This document shows, in pieces, positions 42,476 through 50,214 of a DNA stretch of 64,000 bases. The DNA lies in contig NZ_CP141059.1 in NCBI RefSeq assembly GCF_034661235.1, positions 496,001-560,000 on the forward strand, read 5' to 3'. The notes under the pieces were generated by a model, which had not been told where the DNA came from, made no database searches, and saw nothing but the letters and a program-made list of their open reading frames with translations. Position 1 is the first letter of the stretch. The number at the start of each line of letters is the position of its first letter. Both the position numbers and the translations under genes were made by a program. Origin of the DNA: Nocardioides bizhenqiangii. Its GTDB lineage: Bacteria; Actinomycetota; Actinomycetes; Propionibacteriales; Nocardioidaceae.

Positions 42476-43662
42476 ACATCGTCATCGTGGGCGCCGGCCT
42501 CGCCGGCGTCAGCGCCGCAGAAGAGCTCCGCAACCAGGGCTGCCCCGGGCAGATCACCCTGATCGGCGCGGAGCCGCACGCTCCCTACGAACGGCCGCCC
42601 CTGTCGAAGGGCATCCTGCTCGGCGACGCCGAGCCCGACTCGACGATCGTCCACGACGCCCAGTGGTACGCCGACCACGAGGTCGAGCTGATCACCGGCG
42701 TTCCGGTCTCCGAGGTCGACATCGACACCGGGCACGTCCTGCTCGGAGACCGTCATCTGCCCTACGACCGGCTCCTGCTCACCACCGGCTCCGTGCCCCG
42801 ACGGTTCCCGCTGGCCGACAGGTCGGGGGCCGACGTCGTCTACCTCCGCACGCTCGACGACGCCCTCGCCCTCAAGAGCCGGCTCACCGAGAACCTGCTG
42901 ATCATCGGAGCAGGCTGGATCGGTCTCGAGGTCGCCGCCGCCGCAAGGACGGCGGGCGGCACGGTCACCGTGGTGGAGGCCGCAGACCTTCCCCTGGCAG
43001 GCGTGCTCGGCCCCGAGCTGGCCCCGGTCTTCGTGGACCTCCACCGCGAGCACGGCGTCGACCTCAGGCTCGGCACCTCCGTCACCGCGATCGAGCAACG
43101 GGGTGGTCGCACCCTGGTCATGCTCGCTGACGGCCACCAGGTCTCCCCTGATCTGATCCTGGTCGGCATCGGCGCCGAACCGGACGACCACCTCGCCGTG
43201 AAGGCGGGGCTGGACACGGACGGTGGCGTCCTCGTCGACGCGTGGCTGCGCGCAAGCGACCCGCACGTCTACGCCGCGGGAGACGTCGCGAACCAGGAGC
43301 ACCCCGTCCTCGGCCGGATCCGCGTCGAGCACTGGGACACCGCCATCCACCAGGGTCGCCACGCGGCTCGCAACATGCTCGGCCAGGACGACCCCTACGA
43401 CAGGCAGCCCTACTTCTTCACCGACCAGTACGACCTCGGCATGGAGTACGTCGGGCACGTCGGTCCCGAGGGGTACGACGAGGTCGTCGTCCGGGGCGAG
43501 CTCGATGACCGGGTGGTCACCGCGCTGTGGATCCGCGACAACCGAGTGCTGGCGGGCATGCACCTCAACGACTGGGACGCCATCGACCCGATCCGCTCCT
43601 GGGTCGGTCGTGAAGCCGACGAGGAGCTGCGAAACACGGCATCCCGTCTGTGCCCCCGGTAG
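42472..43662 (+). CDS. FAD/NAD(P)-dependent ferredoxin (rubredoxin) reductase
   Basis: 396 residues. FAD motif IVIVGAGLAGVSAAEELRNQG, YERPPLSKGILLG, NAD(P) motif LLIIGAGWIGLEVAAAARTAGG, and the FAD-contact VYAAGDVAN; C-terminal interface domain as in ThcD/CamA-type reductases. Supplies electrons from NAD(P)H to a ferredoxin or rubredoxin not encoded here. Its last four codons (RLCPR-stop) lie inside the tRNA-Arg gene on the other strand, so the natural C-terminus may have been trimmed. Confidence 0.93.
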   Translation: MNIVIVGAGLAGVSAAEELRNQGCPGQITLIGAEPHAPYERPPLSKGILLGDAEPDSTIVHDAQWYADHEVELITGVPVSEVDIDTGHVLLGDRHLPYDRLLLTTGSVPRRFPLADRSGADVVYLRTLDDALALKSRLTENLLIIGAGWIGLEVAAAARTAGGTVTVVEAADLPLAGVLGPELAPVFVDLHREHGVDLRLGTSVTAIEQRGGRTLVMLADGHQVSPDLILVGIGAEPDDHLAVKAGLDTDGGVLVDAWLRASDPHVYAAGDVANQEHPVLGRIRVEHWDTAIHQGRHAARNMLGQDDPYDRQPYFFTDQYDLGMEYVGHVGPEGYDEVVVRGELDDRVVTALWIRDNRVLAGMHLNDWDAIDPIRSWVGREADEELRNTASRLCPR

Positions 43663-43723
43663 GAGTCGAACCTACGACCTTTCGCTTAGGAGGCGGCTGC
43701 TCTATCCACTGAGCTACGGGGGC
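43651..43723 (-). tRNA. tRNA-Arg, anticodon CCT
   Basis: Cloverleaf on the minus strand: acceptor GCCCCCG/CGGGGGC, D-arm GCTC...GAGC, anticodon loop CTCCTAA, T-arm GTAGG-TTCGACT-CCTAC, discriminator A; CCA not encoded. The loop-proximal three anticodon-stem pairs form but the outer two (27-43, 28-42) are G-A and C-A mismatches. Decodes AGG. The 3' end overlaps the reductase stop codon by 12 bases. Confidence 0.9.
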
Positions 43724-43820
43724 CTCGGCGAGATTCTGGCAGGTCGCGCCCGTCCGGACGGAATCACCCGGGAGCGCTCGGGCTGTGTCCGATTCGTGAT
43801 TGCTTCGTCGGGTCGTCACA

Positions 43821-45137
43821 ATGGGGGGAACGTCCCAGTCCCAGCCAGGTGAGATTTTGTCCGACACACCCGACGCGGCCGGCACCAAAGGTGACGACGC
43901 CGGCAGCCGGAAAGCGCAGGCGCGTCGAGTGTCCGGCTCCGTGGCCAACCGCAGCGTCGCCGGCAAGCGACGGCTGCGCAAGCGGCACACCGTGGGCAAG
44001 GTGATCGCGGCGACCCTGGCCGTCCTCGCCGTCGGTACGGCGACGTCCGTGGTGCTCGCGTACAACAACTGGAACGGCAACCTCGACCGCAAGGACGTCA
44101 GCGGGCAGCTCAAGAACCGTCCGGACAAGGTCGAGGTCGGGGGCCCCAAGGAGCCGCTCAACATCCTGGTGCTCGGCTCCGACACCCGTGAGGGCGAGAA
44201 CAACATCGACGGGCTCACCGGCGACGGGGAACGCTCCGACACCACGATCATGCTGCACCTCTCGGCGGACCGGAAGCGTGCCTACGGCATCAGCATCCCG
44301 CGCGACACCCTGGTCGACCGTCCGACCTGCTACGAGGAGGACGGCACCGCGATCCCAGGCGCGCAGGACGTGATGTGGAACGAGGCGTTCTCCGTGGGCG
44401 GCGCCGCCTGCACCATCCAGCAGTTCGAGCAGGTCACCGACATCAGGATCGACAACTACGTCGTGATCGACTTCCAGGGCTTCAAGGACATGGTCAACGC
44501 CCTCGACGGCGTGGAGGTCTGCATCCCCGAGGACATCGACGACCCGGAGCACGGCATCACGCTCGAGGCCGGCACCCGCGAGATCCGTGACGACGAGGCG
44601 CTCAGCTACGTCCGGGTGCGGGCCGTCGGTGACGGCACCGATCCCAACCGGATCCGCCGCCAGCAGGCCTTCATGGCCGCCATGATCAACAAGGCCATCT
44701 CTGCCGGGATGCTGGTGCGACCCGACCGGATGCTGTCGTTCCTCAACGCGGTCACCGACTCGATCCAGACCGACTACGACAACGTCGCCGAGCTGGCCGA
44801 CCTCGGCCGCAGCTTCCAGGGCATCGGCCTCGACAACATCAAGTTCGTCACCACGCCGTGGGTCTACTCCACCGCCCAGGAGGGTCGGGTCGAGTGGACC
44901 GAGGACGTCGAGGACCTCTGGCAGCTGGTGCTCGACGACAAGGCCCTGAGCCAGGAGTTCGAGGAGGAGTCGATCAGCGCCGCCGACGACCCCGAGGGCT
45001 CCAGCGCGCCGCCGGACGAGGCCGGGCAGACCGACGATCCCTCCGACCCCACCGAGTCGTCGACCGGCGGCGGCAAGAAGAACGACGACGACGGCCTGTC
45101 GGACGACGCCCGCGAGAACGCCGGGCTCTGCACATGA
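43821..45137 (+). CDS. LytR-CpsA-Psr (LCP) family cell-wall glycopolymer ligase
   Basis: 438 residues from ATG 43821; no ribosome site, so perhaps leaderless. Cytoplasmic basic segment, one helix (VIAATLAVLAVGTATSVVLAY, ~64-84), then the LCP domain: LNILVLGSDTREGENN, RSDTTIMLHLSADRKRAYGISIPRDTLV (Asp and Arg for pyrophosphate and Mg), and ALSYVRVRAVGDGTDPNRIRRQQ. Moves glycopolymers from lipid carriers to peptidoglycan outside the membrane. Acidic, disordered tail. A 62-codon gene overlaps its stop. Confidence 0.93.
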   Translation: MGGTSQSQPGEILSDTPDAAGTKGDDAGSRKAQARRVSGSVANRSVAGKRRLRKRHTVGKVIAATLAVLAVGTATSVVLAYNNWNGNLDRKDVSGQLKNRPDKVEVGGPKEPLNILVLGSDTREGENNIDGLTGDGERSDTTIMLHLSADRKRAYGISIPRDTLVDRPTCYEEDGTAIPGAQDVMWNEAFSVGGAACTIQQFEQVTDIRIDNYVVIDFQGFKDMVNALDGVEVCIPEDIDDPEHGITLEAGTREIRDDEALSYVRVRAVGDGTDPNRIRRQQAFMAAMINKAISAGMLVRPDRMLSFLNAVTDSIQTDYDNVAELADLGRSFQGIGLDNIKFVTTPWVYSTAQEGRVEWTEDVEDLWQLVLDDKALSQEFEEESISAADDPEGSSAPPDEAGQTDDPSDPTESSTGGGKKNDDDGLSDDARENAGLCT

Positions 45138-45322
45138 GTGACGACGACAAGCGGGCGCGGCCGGAGACCGACTGGGAACGCCGCCGACGGCTGGCGGCGG
45201 TCTTCGGCGACGTGCTGCCCGAGGTCACCGGCGACGAGAAGGACCCCGCGGAGCGGGCCGACGACGGCGACTCCGCCGGCGACCGCTGGCTGAAGTCACA
45301 GGTGCCGCCGCACCACGGGTGA
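45134..45322 (+). CDS. Small hydrophilic protein after LCP gene
   Basis: 62 residues, start in an ATGA overlap with LCP. Charged, with TDWERRRRLAAVFGDVLPEVTGDE as the only structured-looking part and ending SAGDRWLKSQVPPHHG. This ending and the position next to LCP are familiar from other actinobacteria, where it is annotated hypothetical. Confidence 0.75.
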   Translation: MSDDDKRARPETDWERRRRLAAVFGDVLPEVTGDEKDPAERADDGDSAGDRWLKSQVPPHHG

Positions 45323-45330
45323 GCTGTCGA

Positions 45331-45672
45331 TCAGGGTCGGCTGGCGAGAGCGTTGCGGATCTCGGTGAGCAGCTCGACCTCGGTCGGACCCTTCTCGTCG
45401 ACGGGGAAGAACTTCTCCTTGGCCTTCGTGTAGGGCAGGACGATCAGGAAGTACACGACGGCGCCCATGATGACGAACGAGATCACCGCGTTCATGAAGG
45501 CTCCGAAGGTGTTCGGGTCATTGGCGAAGACCTCGCGCGCCGACTTGGGCAGCTGTTCGGTGAGCCACGCGACGAAAGTGGTGACCACCGTTGCGAACGC
45601 CGCCGCCATGATGAAGGCCACGGCGACCTCGATGAGGTTCGCGCGGAGCAGGAAGTTCTTGAACCCGGACAT
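45331..45672 (-). CDS. mscL: Large-conductance mechanosensitive channel MscL
   Basis: 113 residues. Opens FKNFLLRANLIEVAVAFIMAAAFATVVTTFVAWL (helix 1), second helix VISFVIMGAVVYFLIVLPY, and the C-terminal bundle EVELLTEIRNAL. Releases solutes in hypo-osmotic shock. Ribosome site AAGAGGAG upstream. Convergent with the preceding small gene, 8 bases apart. Confidence 0.95.
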   Translation of the reverse strand: MSGFKNFLLRANLIEVAVAFIMAAAFATVVTTFVAWLTEQLPKSAREVFANDPNTFGAFMNAVISFVIMGAVVYFLIVLPYTKAKEKFFPVDEKGPTEVELLTEIRNALASRP

Positions 45673-45777
45673 GTGGTTTCTCCTCTTTTCCGAGACGCGC
45701 CCCTACCGGCGGGGAGGGAGCGCCGACGAACCTAGTGTCCCCGACTTGAGATCCGCACCTGTTTCGCGCCCGGGGAA

Positions 45778-46425
45778 CTAGCGGCTCGTCCACGCGTAGG
45801 TCAGGAACGACGTGACCGCGGCGCCGGTCACGTCGGCCACGGTGGCGACCGGGATCCCGACCACGACCAGCCGGCCCGGGATCGCGTCCGGTGCCTCCTG
45901 GTCCGGTGCTGGTACGGCGAGCACGAGCACCCCGCTGGCGACCGTCGTCGTGGTCCGCGACTCGGGGTCGGTGGCCAGCAGGTCGATCTCGTCCCCGACC
46001 TCGAGCAGGCCGACCTGCGCGGCATCCGAGACCCGCACCGGCAGGGCGATGGTCCCCGGTGCGCTGTCGACCAGGTCGGGCCCGACCAGCCGGACATCGG
46101 TCACCGGCTCCCCGGCGCGCAGCGGCGCCGCCAGGATGGCGCCGGCGGCGTCCTCCGCGTCGGTCAGCACACCGTCCGGTGTGCGGTCGGGCTCCACCTC
46201 GACGGTGTGCAGGTCGTCGCCGTCGAGCACCGCGCCGGCCGGCAGGTCACGGACGGCGACCAGGACCTGCTCGGTCGGCGCCGCCGGCGGCGCGGTGGCC
46301 CGGAGCCCGGCCGCGACCGCTCCGACCGTGCAGAGCACGGCGAGCAGCCGGCGTCGCCGCAGCACCGCGCGGCGTACCGCCGTCAGTCGGTCGCGGACGC
46401 GCGCAGGAAGATCCCGAGTGGCCAT
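45778..46425 (-). CDS. SAF domain protein (CpaB/RcpC-like)
   Basis: 215 residues. Basic N-terminus and one helix (RRLLAVLCTVGAVAAGLRA), then an SAF domain (EQVLVAVRDLPAGAVLDGDDLHTVEVEPDRTP ... GAILAAPLRAGEPVTDVRL) and a RcpC-type beta domain. Related to Flp pilus assembly CpaB, though no tad/flp genes are nearby. Follows the FmdB gene on the same strand, 65 bases downstream; probably one operon. Confidence 0.85.
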   Translation of the reverse strand: MATRDLPARVRDRLTAVRRAVLRRRRLLAVLCTVGAVAAGLRATAPPAAPTEQVLVAVRDLPAGAVLDGDDLHTVEVEPDRTPDGVLTDAEDAAGAILAAPLRAGEPVTDVRLVGPDLVDSAPGTIALPVRVSDAAQVGLLEVGDEIDLLATDPESRTTTTVASGVLVLAVPAPDQEAPDAIPGRLVVVGIPVATVADVTGAAVTSFLTYAWTSR

Positions 46426-46490
46426 GGGCCGACGCTAGGAGCCGGCCGGCCGCGGCGCGCCCCCTGCGGGGGTTGTCCACAAGGGACCGG

Positions 46491-46808
46491 TCAGGCGGGA
46501 GTGGCGGCGGGGGTGCTGCTCGACGAGGACGACGAGTCGGAGGAGGTGCTGGTGGCGGCGGCCGGCGCGGGCGCCGACTTCTCCTTCGACTTGTCCCCGG
46601 ACTTCTCGCCCGGCGACTCGCTGGTGCTCTTGCCGCGGCTGTCGGTGCGGTAGAAGCCCGAGCCCTTGAACACCACGCCGACGGCGTTGAACAGCTTGCG
46701 CAGCTTGCCGGAGCACTCCGGGCAGACGGTCAGCGCATCGTCGGAGAAGCTCTGGAACTGCTCGAAGGCGTGCCCGCAGTCGGTGCAGGCGTACTGGTAG
46801 GTCGGCAT
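46491..46808 (-). CDS. FmdB-family zinc-ribbon protein
   Basis: 105 residues. Zinc ribbon MPTYQYACTDCGHAFEQFQSF ... VCPECSGKLRKLF, then a disordered Ser/Ala/Pro tail. Family role is regulatory and uncertain. A CIRCE-like site lies 29-55 bases upstream of its start, hinting at heat-shock control. Confidence 0.93.
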   Translation of the reverse strand: MPTYQYACTDCGHAFEQFQSFSDDALTVCPECSGKLRKLFNAVGVVFKGSGFYRTDSRGKSTSESPGEKSGDKSKEKSAPAPAAATSTSSDSSSSSSSTPAATPA

Positions 46809-46836
46809 CGGGTCTCCCCAGGATGAGCTCTGTGAC

Positions 46837-46863
46837 TTAGCACTCTCGTATTACGACTGCCAA
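46837..46863. promoter_or_regulatory. CIRCE-like HrcA site
   Basis: TTAGCACTC, nine bases, GACTGCCAA. The left arm is the exact CIRCE half-site and the right arm matches 7 of 9 (consensus GAGTGCTAA). Located between divergent fmdB and penicillin-acylase genes, 28 bases before the fmdB start. Confidence 0.65.
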
Positions 46864-46893
46864 TGCTACTGGAGGATCGGCGTACCCGGCACA

Positions 46894-49506
46894 ATGTCGA
46901 CCACCATGACCGCTGTGACCCGCCGCCTGCGCAACTGGCCGGCCTCACTGCGCTGGACCATGTACGTCGCGATCGGTCTCGCTCTGCTCCTGGTGCTGGT
47001 GCTGCTGGTCGGCGTGATCGTGGTCCGGCGGTCGTGGCCCGAGACGTCCGGGGAGCTCGAGATCGCCGGCCTCGAGGGCGAGGCCGAGGTGCTGCGAGAC
47101 GAGCACGGCATCCCGCAGATCTACGCCGACTCCCTGCACGACCTGATGCTGGCCCAGGGCTTCGTGCACGCCCAGGAGCGGTTCTTCGAGATGGACGTCC
47201 GCCGCCACGCGACCGCGGGCCGGCTCGCCGAGCTCTTCGGCGAGGACGCCCTCGAGACCGACCGCGTCGTACGGACCCTCGGCTGGCGGCAGGTCGCCGA
47301 GCAGGAGCTCACTCTGCTCAAGCCGTCGACCCGCGCCCTCCTCGACGCCTACGCCGAGGGCGTCAACGCCTACCTCGACGACCGCGGCCTGGCGGAAATC
47401 TCGCTGGAGTACGCCGTCCTCGACCTCTCGGGCTTCGACTACTCGCCCGAGGCCTGGACCGCCGTCGACTCGATCGCCTGGCTCAAGGCGATGGCCTGGG
47501 ACCTCAAGGGCAACCTCGAGGAGGAGATCGGCCGGGCGCGGTCGATCGGTGCCGTCGGCACCGAGCGGGCCGCCCAGCTGTTCCCGCCCTACCCCTACGA
47601 CGACCACCCGCCGATCGTGGAGCAGGGAGCCGTCGTCGACGGGGTCTTCGAGCAGGACGCCACCGCGCCCGGCACCCGGCTGCCGCAGCGGCCCCCGCTC
47701 GGGCCGCGGGTCCAGGAGGCGCTGGCCGGCATCGAGCGCGTGGTCGGCGAGGTGCCGGCGCTGCTCGGCGCGGGGGACGGCATCGGCAGCAACGGCTGGG
47801 TCGTCGGCGGCGAGCACACCGACACCGGCGCGCCGATCCTGGCCAACGACCCGCACCTCGGGATCTCGCTGCCCGGCGTCTGGATGCAGGTCGGGCTGCA
47901 CTGTCGTGAGGTCAGCGACGCCTGTCCGCTCGACGTCGGAGGCTTCAGCTTCTCCGGCGTGCCCGGGGTGATCATCGGCCACAACGCCGACATCGCCTGG
48001 GGATTCACCAACCTCGCCCCCGACACCACCGACCTCTACGTCGAGCGGGTGCGTGACGACCGTTGGCAGCACGACGGCCGGAGCCGGCCGCTGGAGGTGC
48101 GCGAGGAGACGATCGAGGTCCGGGACGGCGACGACGTCACGATCCAGGTGCGGTCCACCGCGCACGGACCGCTGCTGTCCGACCTGAGCGGCGAGCTCGG
48201 CGACCTGGTCGACGAGGCCGGCGACAGCGGCGTCGTACCCGACGTCGCCGAGCGGTGGGACGACGCCGTCTCGCTCGCCTGGACCGCGCTCGATCCGCAG
48301 CCGACGGCCGACGCGCTCGCTGCGCTCAACCTCGCCACCGACTGGCGCTCGTTCCGGGCCGCGCTGGCCGACTTCGCCGTACCTGGTCAGAACGTCGTCT
48401 ACGCCGACACCGAGGGTCACATCGGCTACCAGGCGACCGGGCGGGTGCCTATCCGCAAGTCCGGCAACGACGGGCTGCTGCCCGCGGCCGGGTGGCGGGC
48501 GGAGAACGACTGGACCGGTGAGTACGTGCCCTACGACGCGCTCCCCAACGTGCTCGACCCCGAATCCGGTCTCGTGGTGACCGCCAACCAGGCCGTGGTC
48601 GACCCTGCCAGCACCGTCAGCGGCTACCCGTACTACCTCACCGACGACTGGGACCGGGGCTACCGCTCGGCGCGGATCCGCGAGCTGCTCGAGGACGACG
48701 AGTCGCTCGACGTCGACGACATGTCGTCGGTGCAGCTCGACGACCGGAACCCGATGGCGCCGAAGCTGACGCCGTACCTGCTCGAGATCGAGCTCCCGGT
48801 CGACTACTACTCGGACGGGCAGCGAAAGCTCGCGGACTGGGACTTCCAGCAGGACGCCGACAGCGCCGCGGCCGCGTACTACAACGTGGTGTGGCGCGAG
48901 CTGCTCGCCCGCACCTTCCACGACGAGCTGACCGGCACCCTCCGTCCCGACGGCGGGGACCGGTGGTTCGCGGTGGTCACGGACCTGCTCACCCGCCCCG
49001 GCGACCGGTGGTGGGACGACCAGGCGACCGACGACGTCGTCGAGACCCGCGACGACATCCTCGAAGCGTCGCTCCGCGCGGCCCGCGACGTCCTCACCTC
49101 GCGCCAGTCGCCGAACGCCGACGAGTGGAGCTGGGGTGCGCTGCACCGCCTGGAGCTGCGTTCCTCGACGCTCGGGGAGTCCGGGATCGGGCTCATCGAG
49201 GACCTCTTCAACCGCGGCGAGTGGGAGGTCGGCGGCGGGGGAGCGATCCCCGACGCGACCGGGTGGGACGCCCGGGAGGGCTACGACGTGGCGACCGCTC
49301 CGTCGATGCGGATGGTGATCCCGCTCGACGACCTCGACGCCGCGCGGTGGGTCAACCTGACCGGGGTGTCGGGGCATGCGTTCCATGCGCACTACGTCGA
49401 CCAGACCGACCTGTGGGCGGAGGGGGAGACCCTGCCCTGGGTGTTCTCCACCGATGCGGTCGAGGATGCCGCGGAGGACACACTCACCCTCGTTCCCACC
49501 GACTGA
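46894..49506 (+). CDS. Penicillin acylase family protein (Ntn hydrolase), membrane-anchored
   Basis: 870 residues. N-terminal helix (YVAIGLALLLVLVLLVGVIVV, ~24-44) then the alpha chain (AEVLRDEHGIPQIYADSLHDLMLAQGFVHAQERFFEMD). Autoprocessing at GIG-SNGW makes Ser299 the N-terminal nucleophile of the beta chain. Later NDPHLG and NAD/FSG-type blocks fit. Cuts amide bonds; natural substrates may be acyl-homoserine lactones or acylated peptides. Ends at an exceptional palindromic terminator. Confidence 0.93.
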   Translation: MSTTMTAVTRRLRNWPASLRWTMYVAIGLALLLVLVLLVGVIVVRRSWPETSGELEIAGLEGEAEVLRDEHGIPQIYADSLHDLMLAQGFVHAQERFFEMDVRRHATAGRLAELFGEDALETDRVVRTLGWRQVAEQELTLLKPSTRALLDAYAEGVNAYLDDRGLAEISLEYAVLDLSGFDYSPEAWTAVDSIAWLKAMAWDLKGNLEEEIGRARSIGAVGTERAAQLFPPYPYDDHPPIVEQGAVVDGVFEQDATAPGTRLPQRPPLGPRVQEALAGIERVVGEVPALLGAGDGIGSNGWVVGGEHTDTGAPILANDPHLGISLPGVWMQVGLHCREVSDACPLDVGGFSFSGVPGVIIGHNADIAWGFTNLAPDTTDLYVERVRDDRWQHDGRSRPLEVREETIEVRDGDDVTIQVRSTAHGPLLSDLSGELGDLVDEAGDSGVVPDVAERWDDAVSLAWTALDPQPTADALAALNLATDWRSFRAALADFAVPGQNVVYADTEGHIGYQATGRVPIRKSGNDGLLPAAGWRAENDWTGEYVPYDALPNVLDPESGLVVTANQAVVDPASTVSGYPYYLTDDWDRGYRSARIRELLEDDESLDVDDMSSVQLDDRNPMAPKLTPYLLEIELPVDYYSDGQRKLADWDFQQDADSAAAAYYNVVWRELLARTFHDELTGTLRPDGGDRWFAVVTDLLTRPGDRWWDDQATDDVVETRDDILEASLRAARDVLTSRQSPNADEWSWGALHRLELRSSTLGESGIGLIEDLFNRGEWEVGGGGAIPDATGWDAREGYDVATAPSMRMVIPLDDLDAARWVNLTGVSGHAFHAHYVDQTDLWAEGETLPWVFSTDAVEDAAEDTLTLVPTD

Positions 49507-49508
49507 AC

Positions 49509-49584
49509 GCCGACCCGGCTCATCTGAACGCCGACCCGGCTCGTTTGAACGAGCCGGGTCGGCGTTCAGATGAGCCGGGTCGGC
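49509..49584. terminator. 37-bp perfect inverted repeat filling the space between convergent genes
   Basis: 49509-49545 and 49548-49584 are exact reverse complements with only TG between. Each arm is itself a near-doubled block (GCCGACCCGGCTC repeated). It starts 2 bases after the acylase stop and its last base belongs to the stop codon of the convergent cyclo-ligase gene, so it serves both transcripts. Confidence 0.85.
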
Positions 49585-50192
49585 TAGAAGCGGAGGATGC
49601 CATGGGGGGTGACGGCGGCGGTGACCGGCTGGTCGTGCGGCTCGGTGGGTACGGCGACGCCGGTCTCGTCGGCGTAGAGCAGGACGCAGGTGAAGGTGCC
49701 GAGCGGGACCCGGGCGAGGGCGCGGTCGTAGGAGCCGCCGCCGCGGCCGAGCCGCTGGCCGGTGGGGGAGACCGCCAGCCCGGGCACCAGGACGACGTCG
49801 GCGGTGGCGACGGCGTCCGCGCCGAGCCGGGCGCTCATCGGCTCGAGCAGGCCGCGGCCGGCGGGGGCGAGCGACGTCTCGCCGTGGTAGACCGCCCAGT
49901 CCAGGTCGTTGCCGGGCAGCAGCACCGGGAGGATCACCCGCTTGCCCGCGGACGTGAGCCGGTCGAGCAGCGCCGTGGTGCCCGGCTCGGTGCCCACCGA
50001 GACGTAGCACGCGACGGTGGCGGCGCGGCGTACCTCCGGCGCAACCAGCAGGTGGTCGGCGATCGCGCGGGCGTCCTGGCCGACCTCGGCCAGCGGCCGG
50101 CGCCTCCGTGCGGTCAGCAATTGGTCGCGCAGCGCGAGCTTGGCGACCCCGGTGTCACCGACCGGTTCGGGAAGGGATTGCGGACTCGGCAC
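49584..50192 (-). CDS. 5-formyltetrahydrofolate cyclo-ligase
   Basis: 202 residues. Converts 5-formyl-THF to 5,10-methenyl-THF with ATP. Markers: basic N-terminal LRDQLLTARRRR, ACYVSVGTEPGT, and the ATP loop VVLVPGLAVSPTGQRLGRGGGSYDRALA. Divergent from the UDP-glucose pyrophosphorylase gene, as in mycobacteria (Rv0992c next to Rv0993). Confidence 0.92.
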   Translation of the reverse strand: MPSPQSLPEPVGDTGVAKLALRDQLLTARRRRPLAEVGQDARAIADHLLVAPEVRRAATVACYVSVGTEPGTTALLDRLTSAGKRVILPVLLPGNDLDWAVYHGETSLAPAGRGLLEPMSARLGADAVATADVVLVPGLAVSPTGQRLGRGGGSYDRALARVPLGTFTCVLLYADETGVAVPTEPHDQPVTAAVTPHGILRF

Positions 50193-50214
50193 GGGGCCAG
50201 CCTACGATCGGGGT

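Noticed and set aside
29000..43651. A complete integrative element ending at tRNA-Arg
   Set aside because: No integrase, excisionase or relaxase gene and no second attachment copy visible; kept only as a boundary hypothesis.
46945..50010. A 1021-codon antisense frame on the minus strand
   Set aside because: Shadow of the penicillin acylase and cyclo-ligase genes, which show clear catalytic motifs; high GC makes long antisense frames common.
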